From Thermopolyspora flexuosa (lineage in GTDB: Bacteria; Actinomycetota; Actinomycetes; Streptosporangiales; Streptosporangiaceae), in the NCBI RefSeq assembly GCF_006716785.1, contig NZ_VFPQ01000001.1:3410001-3474000 (forward strand): DNA of 64,000 bases, given 5' to 3'. Positions within the stretch are counted from its first letter, which is position 1, and every line of letters starts with the position of its first letter. Both the position numbers and the translations under genes were made by a program. Of this stretch, positions 17,147-25,343 are shown piece after piece. A model generated the notes under the pieces. It had not been told where the DNA came from, ran no database searches, and worked only from the letters and a program-made list of their open reading frames with translations.

Positions 17147-17785
17147 ATGGCAGAACTTTTCGTGATCCGGCACGGCGAGACCGAGTGGAGCCGTGACCAC
17201 CGGCACACCGGACGCACCGACGTGCCGCTCACCGCGCGCGGCGAGGAGCAGGCACGGCTGCTCGCGCCCGTGCTCAAGGCCCGCTCCTTCGCCCTCGTCC
17301 TGGTCAGCCCGGCGCGGCGGGCCCGCCGTACCGCGGAGCTCGCCGGCCTGCTGCCGGACGGCGCCGAGACGCCCGAGCCGGGGCCGGGCACGCCGGAACG
17401 ACGGCTCGACCCCGACCTGTGGGAATGGGACTACGGCGGGTACGAGGGCGTGACCTCGGCCGAGATCCGCCGCACCCGGCCGGGCTGGTACCTGTGGCGG
17501 GACGGCGTGATCCCCGGCGACGCGGATCACCCCGGCGAGACGGCCGAGCAGGTCGGCGCGCGGGCCGACCGGGTCATCGCCCGGGTACGGCCCGTCGTGG
17601 CCGGGCACGACGTGGCGATCGTCGCGCACGGCCACCTGCTGCGGGTGCTGGCCGCGCGCTGGCTCGGCCTGGAGCCGCGCGACGGCCGCCTGTTCCGGCT
17701 CGACACGGGATCGATCGGCGTGCTCGGCTTCGAGCACGGCGAACCGGTGATCCGGCGGTGGAACGTGCCGGTGCAGGGCCTGTGA
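17147..17785 (+). CDS. Histidine phosphatase (phosphoglycerate mutase-like) family protein
   Basis: A 212-residue enzyme of branch 1. The catalytic RHG motif is at the N terminus (FVIRHGETEWS), the second His in VAIVAHGHLLRVLAA, and the usual Arg and Glu pocket residues in PARRARRTAEL and WEWDYGGYEG. It hydrolyses a phosphomonoester of unknown identity. It is divergent from the cobalamin operon, about 120 bp from the riboswitch. Some relatives are alpha-ribazole phosphatases (CobC), so that role is possible, but nothing in the sequence proves it. No strong ribosome site precedes ATG 17147. Confidence 0.88.
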   Translation: MAELFVIRHGETEWSRDHRHTGRTDVPLTARGEEQARLLAPVLKARSFALVLVSPARRARRTAELAGLLPDGAETPEPGPGTPERRLDPDLWEWDYGGYEGVTSAEIRRTRPGWYLWRDGVIPGDADHPGETAEQVGARADRVIARVRPVVAGHDVAIVAHGHLLRVLAARWLGLEPRDGRLFRLDTGSIGVLGFEHGEPVIRRWNVPVQGL

Positions 17786-18009
17786 CCGGCCCGGCCGCGG
17801 CCTTTCCGGACCTCACGCCACGGTGCGGCGTACCGCCGTGCAGGCGCGCCGTACGGCGCCCAGGCGTGCCCTCGCGGGGGAACGGGAACGCCTCGGCGGG
17901 TGGCGTGCGTGCGGCGGGAACGGTCCGGGATCCCCGGCGCCGGGTGGGGCGCCGGGGCGTCGTCACAGGCGGCGGCACCCGGTTTCGCGCCCGGGTGCCG
18001 GCCGACGGC

Positions 18010-18312
18010 TCAGCGGGCGGCGGCCGGCTGCGGCCCGCGTCCGGTGAGCCACTCCAGCACCTTGCGGTGCCCGCGGCGGGCGTCCTCGAAGTGACCCCAC
18101 CGCCAGTACCGCGGCTGCTCCCGGATCCCGGTCACCCAGGTGCGGTACGCGATCGCGTGCCGCTCCCCCGTCTCCCCCGTGGCCGGCTCCACCGGTGTGG
18201 CCACGCCGTAGGTACGGATCACGACCCGGCCGCCCGGTGCGAACAGCACGTCGTCGGCCACGGGATAGAGCGTCATCCGATCCAGCATTGGGGCCCCCAC
18301 GATGTCGTCCAT
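18010..18312 (-). CDS. Small uncharacterised protein
   Basis: About 100 residues, soluble, no signal or membrane segment. A Trp/Arg-rich part (YRTWVTGIREQPRYWRWGHFEDARRGH) suggests a folded core. Two starts are possible: ATG 18312 without a clear ribosome site, or ATG 18288 with GGGGG 6 nt upstream, giving 92 residues. It lies downstream of the DUF397/HTH pair on the same strand. Family not recognised. Confidence 0.5.
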   Translation of the reverse strand: MDDIVGAPMLDRMTLYPVADDVLFAPGGRVVIRTYGVATPVEPATGETGERHAIAYRTWVTGIREQPRYWRWGHFEDARRGHRKVLEWLTGRGPQPAAAR

Positions 18313-18439
18313 TGCCAGTCGTCCGACCGCGCGTCGTCGCACACGATGGACGATCCCCAATGTGCCGGACTCGACGAAGATCCTGGTTACACGTCCACCG
18401 CACCCGCGTTAATCGGATGCGGGCAATGTTAAATGCGTG

Positions 18440-18676
18440 TTACGCCAGCAGGTTGTCGAACTCGCCGTCCTTGACCCCCAGCATGAGGGCGCGGAACTCC
18501 TCACGGGTATAGATCAGGGCCGGGCCCTCCGGGTCCCGGGAGTTCCTGACGGCGATCCCCCCGTCGGGAAGCTCGGCGAGCTCCACACAGTTGCCGGTCG
18601 AGTTGCTGCGGATGCTCTTGCGCCACCGAACCCCGCGGATTGCGCTGGCCGGCATCCCGTTGTACGTCTGCTGCAT
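18440..18676 (-). CDS. DUF397 domain protein (BldB/WhiJ-associated type)
   Basis: A 78-residue protein matching DUF397: W-R-K-S-x-R-S (WRKSIRSNSTGNCVELAEL), IAVRNSRDPEGPALIYTREEF and a terminal LGVKDGEFD. In Streptomyces such small proteins are encoded beside DUF5753 HTH regulators and are thought to bind and modulate them, as antitoxin-like or co-regulator partners. The ATG directly follows the stop codon of the HTH gene, so coupling is tight. Confidence 0.93.
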   Translation of the reverse strand: MQQTYNGMPASAIRGVRWRKSIRSNSTGNCVELAELPDGGIAVRNSRDPEGPALIYTREEFRALMLGVKDGEFDNLLA

Positions 18677-19543
18677 CTACATCTCTCTGAGAATTTCCCC
18701 GAGTATCTCGGCGGTGCCCCCTGGCGTGGTGCTCTCCACGCACAGCTGCTCCATCGCGGTGAGGTACGGGTCGACGTCCTCCCGCTTGTCCAGGTACAAG
18801 GCACCCCAGAGCTGCTCGACGTAGACCACGTCCGGTAGATCGGACTCTGGAAACCGAAGGATCGTGAACGCCCCGCCCTCGGCGGCGTGCATGCCGTACT
18901 TGAACGGCATCACCTGGATGGTGATGTTCGGCAGCGTGGAGACGTCAAGCAGGTGCTGGATCTGCTCCCGCATGATCTCCGGGCCGCCGATGGGCCGCCG
19001 GAGCGCGGCCTCGTCGATCACCGCCCACAGCTTCGGCCCGTCCTTCCGGGTGAGCCGCTCCTGCCGCTTCATGCGCATGTGCACGCGGCGGTCGATCTCC
19101 TCCTCGGGGACGTCCGGATACCCCAGCCGGATGACCGTGCGGGCGTAGTTCGCCGTCTGGAGCAGACCGGGGATGAACTGCACCTCGTAGGTGCGGATCA
19201 CGTTCGCGGCCTCCTCCAGGCCCACGTAGGTCGTGAACCAGCTCGGCAGCAGATCGCTGTACTTGTGCCACCAGCCCGGCGTGTTCGCCTCACGGACCAT
19301 CTCGAGCAGGTTACGGCGTTCCTCGTCGTCGACGACGCCGTAGAGCGTGAGCAGGTCCTCGACGTCGCGTGTCTTGAATCCGACCCGGCCGAGCTCCATC
19401 CGGCTGATCTTGGACTCCGAGGCCCGGATGTGGAATCCGGCGACCTCTCTGGTGAGCCCTTTCTGCTCGCGCAGCCGGCGAAGGCTGGCACCGAGCATGA
19501 TGCGCCGAACTGTGGAGCCGGAACCAGGCGGATCTATGGACAC
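18677..19543 (-). CDS. WhiJ-like HTH regulator with DUF5753 domain
   Basis: A 288-residue regulator. The N-terminal XRE helix-turn-helix (about residues 17-75) contains LGASLRRLREQKGLTREVAG and SESKISRMELGR. The larger C-terminal part is DUF5753 with its hallmark FIPGLLQTANYAR and the late segment TILRFPESDLPDVVYVE. Relatives act with DUF397 proteins in control of sporulation and antibiotic production. Start GTG 19543 has GGAGG 8 nt upstream. It is divergent from an HATPase gene across a 166-bp region holding six TGCA boxes, the likely operator. Confidence 0.93.
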   Translation of the reverse strand: MSIDPPGSGSTVRRIMLGASLRRLREQKGLTREVAGFHIRASESKISRMELGRVGFKTRDVEDLLTLYGVVDDEERRNLLEMVREANTPGWWHKYSDLLPSWFTTYVGLEEAANVIRTYEVQFIPGLLQTANYARTVIRLGYPDVPEEEIDRRVHMRMKRQERLTRKDGPKLWAVIDEAALRRPIGGPEIMREQIQHLLDVSTLPNITIQVMPFKYGMHAAEGGAFTILRFPESDLPDVVYVEQLWGALYLDKREDVDPYLTAMEQLCVESTTPGGTAEILGEILREM

Positions 19544-19640
19544 GTCACTTTCCTCCGGTTGTGGACTGCATCACACAGTCTGTCAAAGATCGCGCGTGGG
19601 CTCCCCTTTCGGTTCAGGGTTCCATGCTCCAACGGTAGCG

Positions 19641-19697
19641 CGTGCACGCGGCCTCTGCACGTGCATTCGCTCTTGCAATTGCACATGAGAGTGCACC
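19641..19697. promoter_or_regulatory. Cluster of six TGCA boxes in the divergent WhiJ-like intergenic region
   Basis: TGCA starts at 19643, 19656, 19662, 19674, 19680 and 19692, intervals of 13, 6, 12, 6 and 12 bp. Two pairs form 10-bp palindromes (TGCACGTGCA at 19656, TGCAATTGCA at 19674, 18 bp apart), flanked by GTGCAC on each side. The near-regular spacing suggests a multi-dimer operator. TTGCAA (19673-19678) could be a -35 box for a leaderless start of the HATPase gene at 19710. Binding by the adjacent regulator is inference. Confidence 0.5.
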
Positions 19698-19709
19698 ATC
19701 ATCGATCAC

Positions 19710-20252
19710 ATGCGATCCCTGACGCGTGGCGCGGGCACCCGGGTCTTCGACTGGTGGCCCTCGCTCGGCTGGTGGCCCGACCGCGCCCGCGACCTGCTCG
19801 GGGGACGTGTCCAGGTGCCCGCCGCGAGCGCCACGTTCGCGCTGCCGGCCCGCGCCGAGTCGGTGCACACGGCACGCGCGTACACCACCGGGACGCTGCG
19901 CGGCTGGGATCTCGGCCATCTCGCCGACGGCGTCAACCTCGTCGTCTCCGAGCTCGCCACCAACGCGCTGCGGCACGGGATCGCCCCGGCCGTCCGGTGG
20001 CCGGCCGACCCGATCCGGCTCTCCCTGGTCCGCCGCGGCCACCTGCTCACCTGCGCCATCGCCGACCCCGGCCGTGCCGTACCGGTGATGCGCGACTCCG
20101 GCCCGCTGGAGCCCGGCGGCCTCGGCCTGCACATCGTCGACTCGCTCAGCGTGCGCTGGGGCTGGTCCCCCATCGCCCCGTACGGCAAGGCGGTCTGGGC
20201 CGTGCTCGACGCCTCCGCGCCCGGCGGCGGGACCGCCGCGGCGTGCTTCTGA
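19710..20252 (+). CDS. ATP-binding protein, anti-sigma-factor-like HATPase of the WhiJ-like locus
   Basis: A 180-residue protein with a GHKL ATPase domain in the RsbW/SpoIIAB style. The N-box is VSELATNALRHG, followed by IADPGRAVP and the lid motif GGLGLHIVDSLSVRWGW. It lacks the longer histidine-kinase parts. Such proteins flank DUF397/HTH pairs in streptomycetes and may act as kinases or anti-regulators. No Shine-Dalgarno site precedes ATG 19710; with a promoter in the TGCA cluster the mRNA would be leaderless. Confidence 0.88.
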   Translation: MRSLTRGAGTRVFDWWPSLGWWPDRARDLLGGRVQVPAASATFALPARAESVHTARAYTTGTLRGWDLGHLADGVNLVVSELATNALRHGIAPAVRWPADPIRLSLVRRGHLLTCAIADPGRAVPVMRDSGPLEPGGLGLHIVDSLSVRWGWSPIAPYGKAVWAVLDASAPGGGTAAACF

Positions 20253-20701
20253 TGATCTTCGTGAGCATGGTGGGACGCCTGCGTCCGACGATTTTCCGGG
20301 CTTCGCCGAAGAGCATTGACGAAGGTCGCGAAGTAGAGAACAGTTCCCGGTAACGGGAACAGCCGCCCACGTCCGCGAGGCGCGAGGGACCGTGCGCCCG
20401 GACCGGCCGGGCGACGGGTGCGGCGGGCGGAGGAGTTCCCGCCGCCAGGCGTACCCACCCACCTGCACCCTGCTCGTATCGACCCGTTCCGACCCGTGGA
20501 GAGCATGCTCATGACGGGGCTTCCGACGGGAGCCGTGCCGTACGCGGCCGTCCCGTCACGCCGGCCGCGCCGGGGCGACACCCGGGGTGTGACCGGCGGG
20601 TGCGGAATGGGTGTCGATTACGGCAGGCAGATCCCGCACCTTGGTGATCTGCATTACGGTGGCTTTCTGGTCGGTCCCGGAAGACGCATGAGAGATCTGT
20701 G
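20253..20701. other. Intergenic region with two hairpins
   Basis: No convincing gene. A perfect 7-bp stem with a GUAA (GNRA-type) tetraloop, GTTCCCG-GTAA-CGGGAAC, lies at 20343-20360. Nearer the next gene, GCAGATC (20627-20633) pairs with GATCTGC (20646-20652), about 50 bp upstream of the helicase-associated gene, a possible 5' UTR element. An open frame across 20418-20702 lacks recognisable features. Confidence 0.4.
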
Positions 20702-23089
20702 ATGGACGATCACCTGCTCGGCTGGCTGACGACCCTCGACGAAGACCGGCTCACCCGAATCCTCGCGAACCGCCCCGACGCCATCGCCGCCCCGTGGCCC
20801 CGGCGCCTCGAGGCCCTCGCCGAGCGGCTGACCGACCCCCGCGCGGTGCTCGAGGTCATGCGCACCCTGCCGCTGCCCCCGCTGGAGCTGCTGCAGGCCT
20901 GCCTGGTGATCGGGGACCGCGCCACCGAGGACGAGCTCGCCCGCTTCCTGGGGGTGAGCAGGAGCACGGTGCAGCCGTGGCTGGAGCAGGTGTACGACCA
21001 CGCGCTCGCCTGGCCGGGACCGGACGGGCGCATCCACCTCGCCGACGCGGTCGCCCGCACGTGGACCGCGCCGTACGGCCTGGGCGACCCGCTCGCCCTC
21101 TATCTGGAGACCTGGACGCTCAACCTGGAGGAGCTGCGCCGGATCAGCCGCCGCCTCGGGCTGTCCGCGCAGGGCGGTAAACGCCAGCTCATCGCCCGGA
21201 TCCGCGGCGTGCTCGAGGACCCGGACCGGCTGCACGCGCTGCTCGCCGAGGCGCCGGACGGCACGCTGGGCCTGCTCGACGACTTCGCCTGGGACGGGCC
21301 GGTGCGCACCGTGGACGGCGACCGGTTCGCGGTGGAGGGCACGCCGGAGAAGTGGGCGGCCGACCGCGCGCTGCTGTTCCGCACCCGGTGGGACCTCGCC
21401 GAGATGCCGCGCGAGGTGGCGCTCGCGCTGCGCGGCCCCGACTACCACGCGCCGTTCACCCCGCAGCCGCCCGAGGTGGCGACGGTGCGGGTGGACCTCG
21501 CCGCGGTCGAGGAGGCGATGTGCCTGGCCGCGCCGCGCGCCGTGGAGCGGGCCGCCGCCCTGCTGGAGAACACCGACAAGACCCCGCTGCCGCTGCTGAA
21601 GACCGGCGGCGTGGGGGTGCGCGAGGTGCGGCGGGTGGCCCGGGAGACCGGCGGCACCGAGGCCGAGACGCGGCTGCTGCTGGAGGTGTGCGCGGTGGCC
21701 CGGCTGCTCGCCGTGGACGAGGCGGCCGGGGGCCTGGTGCCCACCGAGCGGTTCGACGCCTGGCGCCTCGAGGACGCGCCCGCCCGGCTGCGGGTGCTGC
21801 TCGCCGCCTGGTGGCGGATGGAGCGCTCCTCCTTGTTACGCCGCCAGGACGGCCGATATCCGACCGTCCTGGGGGACGAACCGAGCGGCGAGACCGTGGC
21901 GCGGATCCGGTGGGCCGTGCTCTCCACGCTCGCCTCGCTGCCCGAGGGCACCACGTTCGCCACCATGCCCGAGCTGGTGCAGGCCGTGCACTGGCGGGCG
22001 CCGCTGCTCGACCGCACGCTGCTCGCCCGGTGCTGCCCCGCCGTGCTCGAGGAGGGGCGGCTGCTCGGGGTGATCGCCGGGGACGCGGTGACCCCGCTGG
22101 GACGCGCCCTGGCGCGGCTGTCCGGGGTGGCCGGGTCCGAGCAGGACGAGCACGTGCCCGAGGTCGAGCACGACCCGCAGCTGATCGAGCGCTCCACCAA
22201 GGCGCTGGCGAGCGCGCAGCGCACCGCGCAGTTCGGCGCCGACCTCACCGCGGTGGTCACCGGCCCGCCGTCGGCCGAGCTCGCCGCGCTGCTCGACCGG
22301 GCCGCGGACCGGGAGACCCGGGGATCCGCCTCGGTGTGGCGGTTCTCGCCGGCGAGCGTACGGCGGGCCCTCGACGCCGGGCACACCGCGGACGGCCTGA
22401 TCGCCGACCTCGCCCAGGTGGGCGCGCTGCCGCAGACGCTCACCCGGCTCATCCGGGACGTGGCGCGGCGGCACGGCGAGGTCACCGTGACCACGGTGGC
22501 GTGCATCATCCAGGGCTCCGATCCCGCGTTGCTCGCCGAGATCGCGGCGCACCGCAGGCTCGCCCGGCTGGGCCTGCGGCAGCTCGCGCCGACCGTGCTC
22601 GCCAGCTCGGTGCCCGCCGAGCGCACGCTCGCCGCGCTGCGCGAGGCCGGGTACTCCCCGGTGCCGGTCGACGACACCGGCGAGATCACGGTACGGCGGG
22701 AGCCCGCGGGCGGCGGCAAGCTGATCCTGCTGCCCGGCGGCCGGGTCGCCGAGCTCGAGTCCACCCCGATCCCGATCGCCGACCCGCCCCCGGACCCGCG
22801 CGAGCACGCCCGCCGCCTGCTGCGCGCCCGCGCCCGCGAGGAGCCGCAGGGCCGTACCTGGGCGGTGATCGGCCGCCTCGCCACCCGTCTCCCCACCGCC
22901 CAGCAGTCCCTGCTCGGCAGCGTCGTCGACCGCGGCGCCCGGGCCATGATCACCCTCACCGACGGCATCACCGCGACGATCAGCCACGGCGAGCTCCGCC
23001 GCAACGTGCTGGAGGCCTGGTGCGAGGAGGCCGGCGACTACCTTGAGTTCCCGCTCTCCGAGATCTCCTCGGTGACCGCCGCGTACTGA
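20702..23089 (+). CDS. Helicase-associated domain protein (XPB/Ssl2-like N-terminal type)
   Basis: A 795-residue cytosolic protein of the actinobacterial family called helicase-associated domain-containing protein. It is usually encoded near an XPB-type DNA helicase and thought to work with it in DNA repair. The N-terminal region carries winged-helix-like segments (ELARFLGVSRSTVQPWLEQV). The C-terminal third has the Helicase_C_3/XPB-like segment with VTTVACIIQGSDPALLAEIAAH and LAPTVLASSVPAERTLAALREAGY. No Walker motifs are present, so it is not itself the motor. No helicase gene lies within this window. Start ATG 20702 (GTG one codon earlier); no clear ribosome site. Confidence 0.8.
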   Translation: MDDHLLGWLTTLDEDRLTRILANRPDAIAAPWPRRLEALAERLTDPRAVLEVMRTLPLPPLELLQACLVIGDRATEDELARFLGVSRSTVQPWLEQVYDHALAWPGPDGRIHLADAVARTWTAPYGLGDPLALYLETWTLNLEELRRISRRLGLSAQGGKRQLIARIRGVLEDPDRLHALLAEAPDGTLGLLDDFAWDGPVRTVDGDRFAVEGTPEKWAADRALLFRTRWDLAEMPREVALALRGPDYHAPFTPQPPEVATVRVDLAAVEEAMCLAAPRAVERAAALLENTDKTPLPLLKTGGVGVREVRRVARETGGTEAETRLLLEVCAVARLLAVDEAAGGLVPTERFDAWRLEDAPARLRVLLAAWWRMERSSLLRRQDGRYPTVLGDEPSGETVARIRWAVLSTLASLPEGTTFATMPELVQAVHWRAPLLDRTLLARCCPAVLEEGRLLGVIAGDAVTPLGRALARLSGVAGSEQDEHVPEVEHDPQLIERSTKALASAQRTAQFGADLTAVVTGPPSAELAALLDRAADRETRGSASVWRFSPASVRRALDAGHTADGLIADLAQVGALPQTLTRLIRDVARRHGEVTVTTVACIIQGSDPALLAEIAAHRRLARLGLRQLAPTVLASSVPAERTLAALREAGYSPVPVDDTGEITVRREPAGGGKLILLPGGRVAELESTPIPIADPPPDPREHARRLLRARAREEPQGRTWAVIGRLATRLPTAQQSLLGSVVDRGARAMITLTDGITATISHGELRRNVLEAWCEEAGDYLEFPLSEISSVTAAY

Positions 23090-23190
23090 GGCCGGCGCAC
23101 CGAGCCCGCCCGCCGAACCGGCACGGCGATCCGTTCCTCCGCACACCTCCACGGCCCGGCGCGGCCTTCGGCGCGTGCGCGCGTACGTAA

Positions 23191-23250
23191 GGATTCACCT
23201 GCCGGTTCGCGTGCGGATTCACTTACAGGTGCACGTGCAGCCGCACGTGC
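23191..23250. repeat. Phased short repeats between two convergent genes
   Basis: GGATTCAC occurs at 23191 and 23215 (24 bp apart). The palindrome GCACGTGC occurs at 23231 and 23243 (12 bp apart). The multiples of 12 place them on the same helix face. Both neighbouring genes end here, so it is not an obvious promoter. It could be a protein-binding site or part of a bidirectional terminator. The rest of 23090-23334 shows nothing else. Confidence 0.4.
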
Positions 23251-23334
23251 GATCCATGACAATGAATGCCGGTGAGAAGGCCTGCCGTCGCGTGCGGGGG
23301 CCGTGGGCGGGGAGGGAGGCCCCGTGGCCGGCCG

Positions 23335-24492
23335 TCAGGGCTCGTCGGGCCGGGGCAGCTCCACGGCCGCCTGCTGGGCCGCCCGGAGGCTCTCCTGCAG
23401 CGCCTTCTTCAGGTCGGCGGCGTTGCGGGCGAGGCGGTCGATCTCGGAGACCGCGAGCTCGTCGGCGACGGTCTCGGCGAGCAGGTCCTGGTACTCGGCG
23501 GCCCGGTCGGCGACCCGCGCGACCTGGGCGTGCGCCCGGTAGGCCGCGTCCGCCTCGGCGGTGCGCTCCGCGTACCGCTCGAGCGCCTCCACCCGGGCGG
23601 CGACCGAGGCCTCGACGTCGTCGAGGGCCTTGCGCAGCGGGCGCAGCGCCTCCTCCGCCTGCGGGGCCACCCCCTCCGCGACCAGGCGGCGCTGGTCCTC
23701 GCGCAGCTGCGCGACCTTGCGCAGCGTCTTGGCGATCTGCCACTCCTGCCGGGGCAGGGTGACCGCGTTCTCCCCGGGCTCGAGCAGCCCGGCGCGGGCG
23801 ACATCGGACTCGCGCACCCGGCGGATCGCCTCCTGGGCGCGGCGGAGCAGCGCCCGGCCGCGGTCGTCCAGGTCCCCGGGGAGGCAGAACCGGTCGGGGT
23901 TCGCCTTCGCCACCGCGGCCACCTCGCCGAAGCGGCGCTGCCAGGCCCCGCGCCGCAGGCCGTACAGCGCGGCGCCGGCCGCGGCGAGGGCGACGAAGAC
24001 CAGCGGCGAGAGGTCCACGCCGGCCGCGCCGCCGAGCATGAAGACGGCGAGGAGGAGAAGCACGATGAGGCGCAGCCAGTCGCCGCCGTGCGGGCGCGAC
24101 CGCTCGCCCGCCCACGGCGCGCCGGTGCGCACGTGCCGCAGCAGGTCGGGGCGGGCCCGCAGCCGGGCGGCGAGGTCCTCGCCGAGGTCGGGGTCGACCA
24201 CGGGCAGGACCCCGTCGTCCTCGTCCTCCACGCCGGGCGCGCCCACGCGCAGCCAGTCGCCGGGCATGTGGGTCTGGAACGCGACGTCGCCGCTCTCGAT
24301 GACGACCTCGGCCTCGCCGGGCGCGTCCGGCCGCCCGGCCACCGGGGCGGCGTTCCCGCCCGGGTAGCGGATCCAGCGGCCGTTCCCGGGCGTGCGGCAC
24401 ACGTAGCGGCCGGGCACGACGTCGGCGCCCACGACGAACATGCCCTTGGCCGGGATCCGGTCGAGGTAGCGGACGTTCAGGCACTGCCCCAT
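23335..24492 (-). CDS. Uncharacterised membrane protein with C-terminal coiled coil
   Basis: About 385 residues. An N-terminal beta-rich part (about residues 1-80; PGRYVCRTPGNGRWIRYPGG) is followed by an acidic linker, two adjacent membrane helices (about residues 155-195, LIVLLLLAVFMLGGAAGV and LVFVALAAAGAALYGL) and a long helical cytoplasmic region with heptad-like Leu/Ala spacing. No enzymatic motif is visible. ATG 24492 is chosen because the homology-like folded part begins there; the frame stays open upstream to 24594. No clear ribosome site. Convergent with the helicase-associated gene. Family not recognised. Confidence 0.65.
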   Translation of the reverse strand: MGQCLNVRYLDRIPAKGMFVVGADVVPGRYVCRTPGNGRWIRYPGGNAAPVAGRPDAPGEAEVVIESGDVAFQTHMPGDWLRVGAPGVEDEDDGVLPVVDPDLGEDLAARLRARPDLLRHVRTGAPWAGERSRPHGGDWLRLIVLLLLAVFMLGGAAGVDLSPLVFVALAAAGAALYGLRRGAWQRRFGEVAAVAKANPDRFCLPGDLDDRGRALLRRAQEAIRRVRESDVARAGLLEPGENAVTLPRQEWQIAKTLRKVAQLREDQRRLVAEGVAPQAEEALRPLRKALDDVEASVAARVEALERYAERTAEADAAYRAHAQVARVADRAAEYQDLLAETVADELAVSEIDRLARNAADLKKALQESLRAAQQAAVELPRPDEP

Positions 24493-24874
24493 GAAGGATG
24501 TGTTTCCACGGGACCGCGCCTCAGACGACCGGCGTCCCGGCGAATCGGTGGTGGGGTGGTGATCGTGGGGGTGGATCTCGCCCCGTTGGACCAATACGCC
24601 TCCCGCGCCCGCCGCGACACTGGTTCTCCCTATGGAACCAGCATGCTCGCAACTCGCCTAGGTCGGGAGAAAAAGGTCAGCAAGGTGAGACGATCAGGCA
24701 AGCCCGATTCCGCGCCGCCGTACGGCCGGCCGGAGACGCCCGGCCACGCCGCCCGGAAGCGACCGGGAACGCGGCGCCTGTGGCCGGGCCGGGCGACTCC
24801 GTACCGTGCCCGGGCGAACGCGGTCGACGCCGACCCCTCCCCACGCGGGCGGCTCGTCCACATAAACTTCCAGC
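24493..24874. other. Divergent intergenic region upstream of the GroES-like gene
   Basis: No gene seen. CTGGTTC (24620-24626) and GAACCAG (24635-24641) form a 7-bp inverted repeat around TCCCTATG. No CIRCE element (TTAGCACTC and its complement) is present, so HrcA control of the GroES-like gene is not supported. Confidence 0.4.
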
Positions 24875-25195
24875 GTGACAGAACCGAAGTTCGAGATACA
24901 GATGCTCCACGACCGTGTCATGATCAAGGTCGAGCGCGACCCGGAGGAGCGGCGGAGTACTTCGGGCATCGTCATCCCTGCCACGGTCAAGATGGCCAAC
25001 CGGCTCACCTGGGGCCTGGTCTGCGGTGTGGGCGCGGGCGCCCGCCAGGTGAAGGTCGGCGACAAGGTCCTGTTCAACCCCGAGGACCAGTACGAGGTGG
25101 AGATCCACGGCGAGGTCTACCTCGTGATGCGCGAGCGCGACCTGCACGCCATCGCCACCCAGCACACCGACCACGGCACCGGCCTCTACCTGTAG
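24875..25195 (+). CDS. GroES-like (Cpn10 fold) protein
   Basis: A 106-residue protein with the Cpn10 order of motifs: LHDRVMIKVERDPEERRSTS-GIVIP at the N terminus, then VKVGDKVLFNPEDQYEVEIHGEVYLVMRERDLHAI. The usual mobile-loop Gly-Ile-Val is present (SGIVIP). It is not beside groEL and diverges from canonical GroES in its second half, so it is probably an accessory co-chaperonin-like protein and not the main GroES. GTG 24875 is used; the ribosome site is weak. Confidence 0.85.
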   Translation: MTEPKFEIQMLHDRVMIKVERDPEERRSTSGIVIPATVKMANRLTWGLVCGVGAGARQVKVGDKVLFNPEDQYEVEIHGEVYLVMRERDLHAIATQHTDHGTGLYL

Positions 25196-25343
25196 CGGCC
25201 GGTCACGCACCGGGTGCGGCGTCCACGGGCGGCCCGCGGGCACGCCACGGGCGACCTCCGGCGCCCGGGGATGCGCGACCCGGCATGCGGCGTCCGGGGA
25301 CGCAGCGGGCGGAGCGCCCTGGGCGATCCGCCCCCGGCCGACC

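Noticed and set aside
20316-20344. TTGACG as a promoter -35 in the spacer after the HATPase gene.
   Set aside because: No acceptable -10 box lies 16-18 bp downstream and no gene follows closely.
20418-20702. A 94-codon frame before the helicase-associated gene.
   Set aside because: No ribosome site, no recognisable domain, and it includes the two stems that look like a leader region.
24700-24874. CIRCE/HrcA operator before the GroES-like gene.
   Set aside because: The TTAGCACTC inverted repeat is not present in the upstream region.
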